A stretch of DNA of 64,000 nucleotides from Mycobacterium branderi (GTDB lineage: Bacteria > Actinomycetota > Actinomycetes > Mycobacteriales > Mycobacteriaceae): the NCBI RefSeq assembly GCF_010728725.1, contig NZ_AP022606.1, positions 930,001 to 994,000 on the forward strand, written 5' to 3'. Both the position numbers and the translations under genes were made by a program. Within the stretch, counting starts at the first letter, position 1; each line of letters opens with the position of its first letter. A model generated the notes under the pieces. That model saw only the letters and a list, made by a program, of their open reading frames with translations. It was not told where the DNA came from and did not search any database. Positions 36,877 through 46,322 of the stretch are shown here, in pieces.

Positions 36877-37737
36877 ATGCTCGCCGTGGATCGTGGCACA
36901 GACGTGGCGCCCGACGGCGTGGCCGCCATCGAAGAGTGGACCACAGGATACGTCCGCCGCCACCCGCTCGCGTCACTGACGACCGTCGGAGAGCAATACG
37001 TCCTGGCCGTGCGCACCATCCAGTACTTCTTCATCGACCTGTTCACCGGACGCTTCCAGTGGATCGAGTTCCTGCGGCAGGGCGCATTCATGGCCGGCAC
37101 TGCCGTGCTGCCGACGGTGTTGGTGGCACTGCCGATCGGGGTCACGCTGTCGATTCAGTTCGCGTTGCTGGCCAATCAGGTTGGCGCGACGTCGCTGGCC
37201 GGCGCGGCCAGCGGCCTCGCGGTCATCCGCCAGGCCGCCTCGCTGGTGGCCGCGGTGCTGATGGCGGCGGCCGTCGGGTCCGCGATCACCGCGGACCTGG
37301 GCTCGCGCACCATGCGGGAGGAAACCGACGCCATGGAGGTCATGGGCGTCTCGGTGATCCGCCGACTGGTGGTGCCGCGGTTCGCGGCCGCGATCATGAT
37401 CGGTGTCGCGCTCACCGGAATCACCTGCTTCGTCGGCTTTTTGGCGAGCTACCTGTTCAACGTCTACTTCCAGCGCGGCGCGCCCGGCAGCTTCGTCGCG
37501 ACGTTCTCGTCGTTCGCGACCACCGGCGACATGATCGTGGCGTTGCTGAAAGCGGTCGTGTACGGCGGCATCGTCGCGGTGGTGGCCTGCCAGAAGGGCT
37601 TGTCGACCAGGGGTGGACCGACCGGCGTCGCCGACTCGGTGAATGCGGCTGTCGTGGAAGCGATCCTGGTGCTGATGATCGTCAACGTCGGCATCAGCCA
37701 GCTCTACAACGTGCTGTTCCCGCGGACGGGTCTGTGA
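36877..37737 (+). CDS. yrbEA: YrbE (MlaE-like) permease A of the mce operon
   Basis: This 286-residue integral membrane permease has the MlaE family core FIDLFTGRFQWIEFLRQGAF near the N-terminus, cited in part, and LGSRTMREETDAMEVMGVS (about 142-160), with a conserved EETDAxxVMG motif that contacts the ATPase MceG/Mkl. It forms the transport channel with YrbEB. ATG 36877 is used; GTG 36868 or GTG 36887 are alternatives. Its stop lies inside a MIRU-type repeat leading to yrbEB. Confidence 0.9.
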   Translation: MLAVDRGTDVAPDGVAAIEEWTTGYVRRHPLASLTTVGEQYVLAVRTIQYFFIDLFTGRFQWIEFLRQGAFMAGTAVLPTVLVALPIGVTLSIQFALLANQVGATSLAGAASGLAVIRQAASLVAAVLMAAAVGSAITADLGSRTMREETDAMEVMGVSVIRRLVVPRFAAAIMIGVALTGITCFVGFLASYLFNVYFQRGAPGSFVATFSSFATTGDMIVALLKAVVYGGIVAVVACQKGLSTRGGPTGVADSVNAAVVEAILVLMIVNVGISQLYNVLFPRTGL

Positions 37738-37792
37738 GATGCGCGCCGGCGACAATGCAGAGCGAAGCGATGCTGAGGAGCGGCGCTGAATG
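37735..37792 (+). repeat. MIRU-type interspersed repeat with a 16-codon ORF between yrbEA and yrbEB
   Basis: The 58-bp stretch from the yrbEA stop (TGA 37735-37737) to the yrbEB start (ATG 37790-37792) has the hallmarks of a mycobacterial interspersed repetitive unit: GCGCCGGCGAC, ATGCAGAGCGAAGCGATG and GAGGAGCGGCGC in that order. It also encodes a short ORF, ATG 37739 to TGA 37787-37789, translating as MRAGDNAERSDAEERR. As described for MIRUs in polycistronic operons, it links two cistrons through closely spaced stop and start codons, and its GAGGAG supplies the ribosome site of yrbEB. It is a single copy here. Confidence 0.82.
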
Positions 37793-38647
37793 ACCGCATC
37801 AACCTACGTACCCGCCGTCGCACGGCCGCTCGTCGCCATCTACCGCCGGGCATCTACGCCGACGATCCGCCTGGGGCACATGCTGGTGTTCTTCGTCCGC
37901 GCCCTGGTCGCCGTGCCGGCATCGCTGCGGCAATACCGCAAGGAATTCCTGCGGCTGCTCTCCGACATCGCCTGGGGCAACGGCTCGATCGTCGTCGGCG
38001 GGGGCACTGCCGGGGTGGCGGTGGTGCTCGGGTTCACCGCGGGCGCCCTGGTCGCCGTCGAGGGCTACAACTTTCTGAACCTGCTGGGGCTCGGTCCGGC
38101 GACCGGCATCATCTCGTCGCTGGTGAACACGCGGGAGCTCGCGCCGATCATGGCCTCGCTGGCGTTCGCGATGCAGGCCGGTTGCCGGTTCACCGCGCAG
38201 CTGGGCGCAATGCGGATCGCCGAGGAGATCGACGCGCTGGATTCGCTGGCGATTCGGCCGATCCCGTTCCTGGTCACCACGCGGCTGATGGCCTCGATCA
38301 TCGCGGTGATCCCGCTGTACGTCGCATGTCTGGCCGTCACCTATCTCACCTGCCAGCTGGTCGCGGGGGTGATCAGCGGCGGCTCGGTCGGCCCGTATCT
38401 GCACTACTTCACGATGATGTTGAGCGGCAAGGACATCGTCTATTCGGTGCTCAAATGCGTGGTGTTCGTGTGGATTTCGTCGACTGTGCAGTGTTATTAC
38501 GGGTTTTATGCCGCCGGCGGCCCGGAGGGTGTGGGGGTGGCCGCCGGGCATGCGATGCGCGCCAGCATCACCGTCGTGATCATGGTCAACATGCTGCTCA
38601 CCATGGCGCTGTGGAGCATCGACGCCGGCGCGAGATTTGGCGGCTAG
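37790..38647 (+). CDS. yrbEB: YrbE (MlaE-like) permease B of the mce operon
   Basis: This 285-residue permease has the MlaE signature RFTAQLGAMRIAEEIDALDSLAIRPI near 138-163, cited in part, with the conserved EEIDAL motif. It should pair with YrbEA as the transmembrane dimer of an ABC-type lipid importer. Its start is set by the GAGGAGCGG ribosome site inside the MIRU. mceA begins directly after its stop codon, with no gap. Confidence 0.92.
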   Translation: MTASTYVPAVARPLVAIYRRASTPTIRLGHMLVFFVRALVAVPASLRQYRKEFLRLLSDIAWGNGSIVVGGGTAGVAVVLGFTAGALVAVEGYNFLNLLGLGPATGIISSLVNTRELAPIMASLAFAMQAGCRFTAQLGAMRIAEEIDALDSLAIRPIPFLVTTRLMASIIAVIPLYVACLAVTYLTCQLVAGVISGGSVGPYLHYFTMMLSGKDIVYSVLKCVVFVWISSTVQCYYGFYAAGGPEGVGVAAGHAMRASITVVIMVNMLLTMALWSIDAGARFGG

Positions 38648-40168
38648 ATGGGCAATTCGTTGGACCTCGACGGACGTGGTCCCTCCGATCAGCAGCTGCT
38701 CGCGTACGGGGTGACCGTCCTGCTGGTGGTCGCGGCCGTCACCGCGGCCCTGCTGCTGAAGTCCACCGGGCGGCTCAACGACTACGTCCGGGTGGTGGCC
38801 GAGCTGGTCAACGTCGGCGACGGGCTGCCGCAGCGCTCCGACGTGAAATACCACGGCTTGCTGGTCGGCGCCGTCGACAACGTCATCCCGGCGACCTACG
38901 GCAAACCCAACTACGTGCACATCAACCTCAAATCGGAGCACGCCAGACAGATCCCCTCCACCGTCACCGCGCGAGTGGTCCCCAGCAACGTGTTCGCGGT
39001 CTCATCGGTGCAACTCGTCGACCGGGGGCAGGGCGCCGGCATTCGCGACGGCGCGCATATCCGAGAAGACACCGAGCTGTCGACGGTGATCTTCCAGACC
39101 ACCATCAGCAAGCTGCGTGACATCCTCGCCGCGACCGGCCGCGGACGCGAGGACCACAGCGTCGGCATCCTGGCGGCCGTCGGCGCCGCGACCGAGAACC
39201 GGCGCGTCAAACTGCTCACCGCCGGCGCCCAGTTGACTCGCGTGCTGAACGAGCTCAACGCGATCGTCGCCACCGACCCCGGCCCGACGACGGTATCGGC
39301 GCTGCTGGATGCCACCCGCGGCCTGCAGTCCACCGCACCGGAACTCGTCGACGCCCTGCACGACGCGGTGCGGCCGATGCAAACGCTGGCCGAAAAACGC
39401 GCCCAGTTCCTGTCTTTGGTGACCGGCTCGACGCACACGTTCGGTGTCACCCGGCAGGCGTTCGACAACCACACCGACCAGCTGATCGAGATGACGCAGA
39501 ACCTCACCCCGGCACTGGGCGTGTTCGCGATCAACAGCGACAAGTTCCTGCCTATCTTCACCCGCCTGAAGCGGTTGTCCGACAAGTTCTTCGACGAGGT
39601 GTGGGATCCCGAGCTGGACACCGGCAACATGCGGGTCAACCTGGCGCTGACCCCCACCTACACCTACACCCGCGCCGACTGCCCGCGCTACGGCGAGCTC
39701 AAGGGCCCGAGCTGCTTCACCGCTCCGGAGATCGCGGTGCGGGCCGATTTGCCCGAGGTGTTGCTGCCGCAGAACTACCATCCGCCAACCGATCTCGCGC
39801 CACCGCCGGGCACCCAGATCGGGCCCGACGGGAACCTCGTCGCGGTCGGGCCGCCGCTGGTCAACCCCGGCGGGCCCAACCTGGAGGATCCCAACCCGCC
39901 GTTGCCGTGGTGGCCGTGGCCCACCGGCCCGGCGCCGCGGGTTCCGGGCACCGCCGATCCCGACGACGCTCCCCCGCCACCAGCGCCCTTGCCCGCCGAG
40001 GCTGCGCCGGCGTCGTACGGCGGGAACGTCGGCCCCGTCGGCAGCCAACGCGAACGCGACCAACTGGGCGTGATCACCGGCCAGCCACACCCGGCGTCGG
40101 TGGCGACTCAGCTGCTGCTCGGCCCGCTGGCCCGCGGCACGACGGTGTCACTGGAGGGCACGAAATGA
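38648..40168 (+). CDS. mceA: Mce family protein A
   Basis: This 506-residue protein has one membrane/signal helix (about 17-38), an MlaD/MCE domain at about 42-125 (VVAELVNVGDGLPQRSDVKYHG in part), a long helical region to about 330 that builds the needle-like tunnel, and a Pro-rich C-terminal tail (370-470) with PNPPLPWWPWPTGP, typical of MceA-type proteins. It is the first of six Mce proteins forming a lipid-conducting hexamer in the cell envelope. The next gene overlaps its stop by 4 bp. Confidence 0.9.
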   Translation: MGNSLDLDGRGPSDQQLLAYGVTVLLVVAAVTAALLLKSTGRLNDYVRVVAELVNVGDGLPQRSDVKYHGLLVGAVDNVIPATYGKPNYVHINLKSEHARQIPSTVTARVVPSNVFAVSSVQLVDRGQGAGIRDGAHIREDTELSTVIFQTTISKLRDILAATGRGREDHSVGILAAVGAATENRRVKLLTAGAQLTRVLNELNAIVATDPGPTTVSALLDATRGLQSTAPELVDALHDAVRPMQTLAEKRAQFLSLVTGSTHTFGVTRQAFDNHTDQLIEMTQNLTPALGVFAINSDKFLPIFTRLKRLSDKFFDEVWDPELDTGNMRVNLALTPTYTYTRADCPRYGELKGPSCFTAPEIAVRADLPEVLLPQNYHPPTDLAPPPGTQIGPDGNLVAVGPPLVNPGGPNLEDPNPPLPWWPWPTGPAPRVPGTADPDDAPPPPAPLPAEAAPASYGGNVGPVGSQRERDQLGVITGQPHPASVATQLLLGPLARGTTVSLEGTK

Positions 40169-41244
40169 AGTTCCGTGGTCCGCTGATCGGGCTGTCCATC
40201 TTCATGGCAATCGCCACCGCCGTGACGTGGCTGGTGTACGCCACGCTTCGGCGCGACGTGTCCGGGTCCACCACAGCGTATGCGGCGATGTTCACCGACG
40301 TGTACGGCCTGCGCGTGGGCGACGACGTCCGGATGGCCGGCGTGCGGGTCGGCCGCGTCGAAAACATCGAGCTGGCAGGCAAACTGGCCAAGGTTTCGTT
40401 CATCGTCCAAAACGACCAACAGGTGTACGGCAACACCGTCGCGTCGGTGACCTACCAGAACATCATCGGGCAACGCTATCTCGGGCTGTCGCTGGGCGAG
40501 ACCGGGAACCGGACCGTGTTGCCGCCGCGAAGTGTGATCCCCGTGCAGCAGACCGATCCGTCGTTCGACGTCGGAAAGCTGCTCAACGGTTTCGAACCGC
40601 TGTTCTCCCTGCTGAATCCGAAGCAGGCCGACGACCTGACCAAAGGGGTGATCCAGTCGCTGTCGGGCGACCGGGCGTCGATCCCGCAGCTGGTGGAGCA
40701 GACGTCGACGCTGTCCCGGACCCTGTCCGCGCGCGATCAGGCCCTCGGCGACCTGATCACCAGCCTGACCCGAGTGACGGACAGCGTCGCCGCGCAAAAC
40801 GACGACTTGGACCATGCGCTGAGCCAAACCCTGGACGTGATGGCGGATTTCGATGCTCGCCGACCGTCGCTGCAGTCGTCCGTCGGCTCGATCGCCGCGG
40901 TCACCCGGCGGCTGTCCGCGATCGCCGACGACGTCTACCCCGCGCTGGACGAGATGATCACCCGCCAGCCGGGTTTCACCAAACACATGGCCGCCATGGA
41001 GCCGCAGTTGGCGTTCACCGGCGACAATCTACCGCTGCTGCTCAAAGGTCTGGCCCGCATCGTCGACGAGGGGTCCTACGGCAACGCCTATGCCTGCGAC
41101 CTGAACGCCACCGGATTCTTCCCCGGGCTCAACGACATCACCACGTTCATCGTCAACGCGGCCACCCCGGGCAACGCCTACCCGATCACCACCAAGAACC
41201 TGGGCTGGCACACCCCGCGATGCAGGAACATGGCCAATGGCTAG
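40165..41244 (+). CDS. mceB: Mce family protein B
   Basis: This 359-residue Mce protein has an N-terminal membrane helix (about 8-26), an MCE domain (about 38-115) with VYGLRVGDDVRMAGVRVGRV in part, and an extended helical domain. It ends with a cysteine-containing conserved cap (YACDLN, CRNMANG). ATG 40165 overlaps mceA by 4 bp (ATGA), and mceC overlaps its last 8 bp. It is one of six subunits of the predicted hexameric lipid tunnel. Confidence 0.9.
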   Translation: MKFRGPLIGLSIFMAIATAVTWLVYATLRRDVSGSTTAYAAMFTDVYGLRVGDDVRMAGVRVGRVENIELAGKLAKVSFIVQNDQQVYGNTVASVTYQNIIGQRYLGLSLGETGNRTVLPPRSVIPVQQTDPSFDVGKLLNGFEPLFSLLNPKQADDLTKGVIQSLSGDRASIPQLVEQTSTLSRTLSARDQALGDLITSLTRVTDSVAAQNDDLDHALSQTLDVMADFDARRPSLQSSVGSIAAVTRRLSAIADDVYPALDEMITRQPGFTKHMAAMEPQLAFTGDNLPLLLKGLARIVDEGSYGNAYACDLNATGFFPGLNDITTFIVNAATPGNAYPITTKNLGWHTPRCRNMANG

Positions 41245-42259
41245 GCGCCGTCCGCTGGAGTCCTACAACAAGACCTGGCTCGGGTTCGTCGCACTGGCGG
41301 TGGTCGGTGTTCTTGTCGCGGCGTCGCTGTTGGTGAAGGTGCTGGGGTTCGGCTACACGCACTACACCGCCGAGTTTCTGCAGGCGGCGTCGCTGCGTGC
41401 CGGCAACCCGATCACGATCGCCGGCATCGAGGTCGGCAGCGTGTCGAGCATCAAGCTCGCCGGCGACCACGTCGAGGCAGGCTTGAAGGTGCGCAACAAC
41501 GTGCCGCTGGGCAAGGACACCAGGGCGGTCATCAAGGTCATGACCATCCTGGGTTCGCGTTATCTCGAACTGGTGCCCGACGGCCCGGGCTCGCTACCGG
41601 GCAAGACGATCAGCCTGGCGCACACCGAGGTGCCCTACGATTTGCAGTCCCTACTCGAAGACGCCACAACGACATTCGAGCAGGCGGACTCCGACCAGTT
41701 CGCGCAGTCGCTGGCCGTCCTGGGTAAGCAACTCGAGGGCGTGCCACCGCTGGTTCCGCAGGCCATGGCCAACCTGCACACGCTGGCGGCGATCACTGCC
41801 GTCCGTCGCGATCAGCTCGGCGCACTGCTCAAGAGCACGCAGCGGGTGGCCAACACGCTGCGGCGTCAGCAGACCAACCTGGGCAACCTGATGGACCAGG
41901 GTCAGGACCTGATCGGTCATTTGGTGGCGCGGGAGGCCACCTTTCACGCGATGTTGGCGGCGCTGACCCAGCTGGTCGACCAGCTCGACAAGATCGTGGT
42001 CAACCACCGGCCGATGCTCGACGAGCTGTTCACCAATTTGCATGAGCTCACCAACATGGTCGGCCAGCATGACGACCTGCTGCGCAACCTGCTGCAGGCC
42101 GCGCCGGTGCCGCTGCGCGGGCTGACCAACGCCACCGGCTACGGGCCCGTCGTCGAGTTCAATCTGGCCAACGGGCTTGCCATCGACTCGTGGATGTGCG
42201 CAATCAGCGGGCGCGCCAAGGAGTTCGGCATGATCCAGTACTTCAAGGACTGCAAATGA
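41237..42259 (+). CDS. mceC: Mce family protein C
   Basis: This 340-residue Mce protein has an N-terminal helix (about 16-36), an MCE domain (about 40-115) including ASLRAGNPITIAGIEVGSV in part, and then a long coiled-coil-like region. It ends with MCAISGRAKEFGMIQYFKDCK, cited in part, where two cysteines may pair. It overlaps mceB by 8 bp and mceD by 4 bp. It lacks the long Pro-rich tail often found in MceC. Confidence 0.9.
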   Translation: MARRRPLESYNKTWLGFVALAVVGVLVAASLLVKVLGFGYTHYTAEFLQAASLRAGNPITIAGIEVGSVSSIKLAGDHVEAGLKVRNNVPLGKDTRAVIKVMTILGSRYLELVPDGPGSLPGKTISLAHTEVPYDLQSLLEDATTTFEQADSDQFAQSLAVLGKQLEGVPPLVPQAMANLHTLAAITAVRRDQLGALLKSTQRVANTLRRQQTNLGNLMDQGQDLIGHLVAREATFHAMLAALTQLVDQLDKIVVNHRPMLDELFTNLHELTNMVGQHDDLLRNLLQAAPVPLRGLTNATGYGPVVEFNLANGLAIDSWMCAISGRAKEFGMIQYFKDCK

Positions 42260-43365
42260 ACAGGCGCAGGGTCGTCGCGATCGTCGCTGCTGCGGCCGTG
42301 CTGGCCGTCGCGGGCCTCGGGGTGGTCGGCTACTACGTCAAGTCCCGGCTCGACACCATTACGCTGACCGCCCAATTCGACAGCGCTGCAGGGCTATACG
42401 AGGGCAACGCGGTCGCGGTGCTCGGCATGCCGGTCGGAACGGTCACCAAGATCACGTCGAAGGGCAGCTACGTCGAGGTCGAGTTCACCGTCGACAAGCA
42501 CGTCAAGATTCCCGCCGCCGCGCAGGCGGTGACGATCACCACCTCGATCCTGACGGCCCGCCAGATCGAGTTGACACCGCCCTACCGCGGGGGTCCGGTG
42601 CTCAAGAACCACGACACGATCGGGCTGACCAGAACCAAGACGCCGGTCGCCTTCGACCGGGTGCTCGACATGCTCGACAAGGTCTCGAAGTCGCTCAAGG
42701 GCAACGGCACCGGGGGCGGGCCGATCGCCGACCTGACCGACGCCGCGGTCGGAATCAGCGACGGCAACGGCCAAAAGATCCTGTCGGCCCTCGACGAGCT
42801 CTCGAAAGCGTTGCGGCTCAGCTCCGAACGCGGCGAGACCACCCGCGACGAGCTGACCACGATCATCACCAATCTCAGCTCGCTGGTGGAGGCCGCCGCC
42901 CGCAACGATGCCAAGGTACGCCAATTCGGTTCGACGACACACCAGCTCAGCCAGATGCTCGCCGACGAACAATTCGGCACCGGCGCCACCGGCCGCACCA
43001 TCAACACGATTCTCGACCAGGTGGCCTCCCTGATCGAGGCCAATCGCGAGAACCTGAAACAGGCCATCCGCAACGGCGACACCGCCGCGAAGTCGATTGT
43101 GGACAACCAGCGCGGGGTCGCCGAGATGCTCGACGTGCTGCCGCTGACCCTGGAGAACCTCTATAACACGATCGACCAGAACAACGGCGCGATCCGCGTG
43201 CACGGCCTGATCGACAAGGCGCTCACCGACAGCCAGTCCGCGAAGGAGATCTGCAATCTGATGCATCTGCGGCAGTTGGGCTGCAGCACAGGGACATTGC
43301 AAGACTACGGCCCCGACTTCGGCCTGACGTACATTCTCGACGGTCTCTCGGCGATGGGACAGTAG
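42256..43365 (+). CDS. mceD: Mce family protein D
   Basis: This 369-residue Mce protein has a signal/membrane helix (about 5-24), an MCE domain (about 36-112) with AAGLYEGNAVAVLGMPVGTV in part, and a long helical section. Near the end are the two cysteines of EICNLMHLRQLGCS. ATG 42256 overlaps the mceC stop as ATGA; longer starts lie inside mceC. It lacks the extended C-terminal tail seen in some MceD proteins. Confidence 0.9.
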   Translation: MNRRRVVAIVAAAAVLAVAGLGVVGYYVKSRLDTITLTAQFDSAAGLYEGNAVAVLGMPVGTVTKITSKGSYVEVEFTVDKHVKIPAAAQAVTITTSILTARQIELTPPYRGGPVLKNHDTIGLTRTKTPVAFDRVLDMLDKVSKSLKGNGTGGGPIADLTDAAVGISDGNGQKILSALDELSKALRLSSERGETTRDELTTIITNLSSLVEAAARNDAKVRQFGSTTHQLSQMLADEQFGTGATGRTINTILDQVASLIEANRENLKQAIRNGDTAAKSIVDNQRGVAEMLDVLPLTLENLYNTIDQNNGAIRVHGLIDKALTDSQSAKEICNLMHLRQLGCSTGTLQDYGPDFGLTYILDGLSAMGQ

Positions 43366-43367
43366 CG

Positions 43368-44588
43368 ATGGCGCACAAAGCGTTGGGGGCAGCCCTGACC
43401 GCCGTCGTTGTATCGGGATGCGCCACCAACGGGCTCAGCAGCCTGCCGCTGCCCGCTCCGGGGATCGGCAGCGGTGGATATCTTCTGCACGCGGTCTTCT
43501 CCAATGCGCTGAACCTGCCCGCACACGCCAAGGTGAAACTCGCCGGCGCCGACGTCGGCCAACTCGAGTCAATGGTCGCGCGTAACTACACCGCGGAGAC
43601 CACGTTGCGCATCATGGACGGCGTCCGGGTTCCGGTGGGAAGCACCGCGGAGCTGCGGTCGGCCACCCCGCTCGGCGACGTGTTCATCGCGATCAAGCCA
43701 CCAAATCCGTTGCAGCCCAACGCTTCGCTGTTGCACAGCGGCGACACCATCGGCCTGGAGTCCACCAGGGCCGCCGCCACCGTGGAGTCCGTGCTCAGCT
43801 CTGCGGCGTTACTGGTCAACGGCGGCGCGGTCCGTAACTTCACCAACATCGTCAACGGCGCAGGCAAGGCGACCGGTGACCAGGGACAGGCATTCGGCGA
43901 CCTAATCAACCGGACCAACGCGCTGCTGGTCAAGCTCAACGCCCGATCCGGCCAGATCGACGAGGCGCTGACGGAAACCGCGCGGCTCGCCGATCGGCTC
44001 GACGAGAAGAACCAGGCCATCACCGACGTCTTGCGGGCGGTCGGGCCGGCGACCGACGTGTTGGCCGCCGACGCCGACCAGATCGCCGATGTGGTCGAGC
44101 AAGTCGGCGCCACCACCCGCCAGCTGCAGAAGTTCCCGTCGATCGCCGGCACCGACAAGACCGGTCGCAGCGTTATCAAGGACGCGAATGCGATTGCCGC
44201 GGCGTGGAACGACGTCTCGGTGAGTCCCGACACCAGCCTGGCCGCGCTCAACAGGCTGATTGCGCCGATCGTCAAAGGGACGTCGAGCTCGGCGATTTCG
44301 GTGCGCGCGAGCATCGACCGGCTGGTGATGGGATCGCGGCCGGGCACCGGGGCGGAATCCGGCGGGTTCAAGGGTGATCCGGTTTTCCACGGCCCGATGC
44401 ACCGCGACATCAACAAGTTCATCGGCTCACTCAAGTACGCCCTGTGGCGGCTGCAGGAGCGTGTTGTCGGGCGCGGCCCGAACACGCCGATGGGTCAGGA
44501 TCCGTGGACGCCGTCCGGTCCGCCGCTGCCACCCGCACCCCCGGGAGAGGCGCCGCCGGATCCGTTCGCTCAGGAGCCGCCGGGATGA
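43368..44588 (+). CDS. mceE: Mce family protein E, lipoprotein
   Basis: This 406-residue Mce protein begins with a short signal peptide ending in the lipobox VVSGC (Cys 18), the standard feature of the MceE/LprK type. The MCE domain spans about 38-115 (AKVKLAGADVGQLESMVA), followed by helical segments and a Pro-rich end (PPLPPAPPGEAPPDP). It starts 2 bp after mceD and overlaps mceF by 4 bp. It would be lipid-anchored in the Mce complex. Confidence 0.92.
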   Translation: MAHKALGAALTAVVVSGCATNGLSSLPLPAPGIGSGGYLLHAVFSNALNLPAHAKVKLAGADVGQLESMVARNYTAETTLRIMDGVRVPVGSTAELRSATPLGDVFIAIKPPNPLQPNASLLHSGDTIGLESTRAAATVESVLSSAALLVNGGAVRNFTNIVNGAGKATGDQGQAFGDLINRTNALLVKLNARSGQIDEALTETARLADRLDEKNQAITDVLRAVGPATDVLAADADQIADVVEQVGATTRQLQKFPSIAGTDKTGRSVIKDANAIAAAWNDVSVSPDTSLAALNRLIAPIVKGTSSSAISVRASIDRLVMGSRPGTGAESGGFKGDPVFHGPMHRDINKFIGSLKYALWRLQERVVGRGPNTPMGQDPWTPSGPPLPPAPPGEAPPDPFAQEPPG

Positions 44589-45835
44589 TCGACACCCTGA
44601 GCCGGCTGCTCGTCGGCATCGTCCGCGCCGGCCATCGCCAGCGAGCGTGGTTGTCCGGCATAGCGCTCGCACTGACACTCGTTGTGGCCGTGGCGTATTT
44701 GCTGATCGGGGCACTGCGGGTGAACCCGCTCGACGCGACGTATCGGGTCAGGATCCAGCTGCCGGAATCCGGTGGCCTGCTGGCCAACCAGGACGTCGCC
44801 GTCCGCGGAATCCGGGTCGGGCGCATCGACTCGCTGGAAGCCACACCATCCGGCGTCGAGGTGATCGCGCACATCAAGAAGAACGTCAAGATCCCGGCGT
44901 CGAGCCCGGTTCGCGTGTCGGGACTTTCGCCGGCCGGCGAGCAGTACATCGACTTCGAGCCCGCGTCGAACACCGGCCCGTTTCTGGCCAATGGCAGCGT
45001 GGTCGGCCCGGAGCGGGCCAGCACGCCGGTTCCGCTGTCTCAGCTGCTCGCCGACGCCGACGGGATGCTGGCCCAAACCGATCCGAGGAAGCTCGAGCTG
45101 GTCAAGAAGGAGCTGAGCTTGAGCAAGGAGGGTCCGCGCAAGCTCACCGACATCATCGACGGCGGCACCTTCCTGCTGTCCACGATGGATCCGGTGCTGC
45201 CGCAAACTGTTTCGGTGCTGAAAACCAGCCGGGTGGTGCTGACCACGCTGGCCGACAAGAACGCCGGACTGGGGGCCGCGACGCAGGATGTCGCCCAGGT
45301 GATGGCCGGCGTCAACAAGATGGACGGCGGGTTCCGGCGATTCGTCGACCGGACACCCGGGGTGTTGTCGTCGGTGGACAACCTGTTCGACGACAACTCG
45401 GACACCATGGTCGGGTTGCTGGCCAATCTGGTGACGACGGCGCGGCTGGTGTACGTCCGGGTTCCGGCGCTCAACGCGGTGTTCCCCAACTATCGTGGCT
45501 CGACGCTGGAGGCGTTGGCGACCACGATGCACGAGCATGGGCTGTGGGCCACCGCCGACATCTATCCCCGCTACACCTGCGACTACGGCACGCCGCGCCG
45601 GCCGTCGTCGTCGGCGGACTATCCGGAGCCGTTCCTCTACACCTACTGCCGCGACGACGACCCCGAGGTGCTGATCCGGGGCGCCAAGAACGCGCCCCGG
45701 CCGGGCGGCGACGACACTGCCGGTCCGCCGCCGGGCGCCGACCTGGGTCAGACTACCGACCCAACACCCAAGGGCCGCTTCACGATTCCCACCCCCTATG
45801 GCGGGCCGACACTGCCGGTCGAGCCGCCGCGCTGA
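44585..45835 (+). CDS. mceF: Mce family protein F
   Basis: This 416-residue Mce protein has an N-terminal membrane helix (about 23-43), an MCE domain (about 46-125) with GLLANQDVAVRGIRVGRI in part, a helical region, a cysteine pair (CDYGTP, YTYCRD) and a Pro/Gly-rich tail. It is the last subunit of the lipid-transport hexamer. ATG 44585 overlaps mceE. The Mce-associated gene follows after 13 bp. Confidence 0.9.
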   Translation: MIDTLSRLLVGIVRAGHRQRAWLSGIALALTLVVAVAYLLIGALRVNPLDATYRVRIQLPESGGLLANQDVAVRGIRVGRIDSLEATPSGVEVIAHIKKNVKIPASSPVRVSGLSPAGEQYIDFEPASNTGPFLANGSVVGPERASTPVPLSQLLADADGMLAQTDPRKLELVKKELSLSKEGPRKLTDIIDGGTFLLSTMDPVLPQTVSVLKTSRVVLTTLADKNAGLGAATQDVAQVMAGVNKMDGGFRRFVDRTPGVLSSVDNLFDDNSDTMVGLLANLVTTARLVYVRVPALNAVFPNYRGSTLEALATTMHEHGLWATADIYPRYTCDYGTPRRPSSSADYPEPFLYTYCRDDDPEVLIRGAKNAPRPGGDDTAGPPPGADLGQTTDPTPKGRFTIPTPYGGPTLPVEPPR

Positions 45836-45848
45836 ATTGGAGACGATC

Positions 45849-46322
45849 ATGAGGTATGTGCGCATCGGGCTGGTGGCCGCGGTGTTCGTTGCCGCGTTCG
45901 GCGTCGCCGGCCTGCTGGGCTGGAAGTTGTGGGAGGAGCACACCGTCAGCCAGGCCGCCCAGGCTGCCCGGCAGAGCGCAGTCGACTACGCGCAAGTGCT
46001 GACCAGCATCGACTCCAACCAGGTGGACCAGAACTTCGCGGCGGTACTCGGCGGAGCCACAGGCCAATTCAAAGACACGTACACCAAAGCCAGTGTGCAA
46101 CTTCGGCAGCTGCTGATCGACAACAAGGCCACCGCGCACGGCGTCGTCGTCGCGTCCGCCATCCAGTCCGAGACCAAGGACAAGGTCGTCGTGCTGTTGA
46201 TGGTCGACCAGACGGTCACCAACGCCGCGCGTCCCGACGGTCGCGTGGACCGCACCCGGATGAAGATGACGATGGAGAAGGTCGACAACCGATGGCTCGC
46301 AAGCAAAGTCGAACTGCCTTAG
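45849..46322 (+). CDS. Mce-associated membrane protein
   Basis: This 157-residue single-pass protein has a membrane helix at about 6-27 and the Mas-type domain. VLTSIDSNQVDQNFAAVLGGATG and the closing EKVDNRWLASKVELP are nearly the same as in the paralogue at 35488-36030. It lacks the long acidic N-terminus of that paralogue. It is the seventh gene of the mce run after the permeases and is overlapped by 31 bp by the next gene. Confidence 0.88.
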   Translation: MRYVRIGLVAAVFVAAFGVAGLLGWKLWEEHTVSQAAQAARQSAVDYAQVLTSIDSNQVDQNFAAVLGGATGQFKDTYTKASVQLRQLLIDNKATAHGVVVASAIQSETKDKVVVLLMVDQTVTNAARPDGRVDRTRMKMTMEKVDNRWLASKVELP

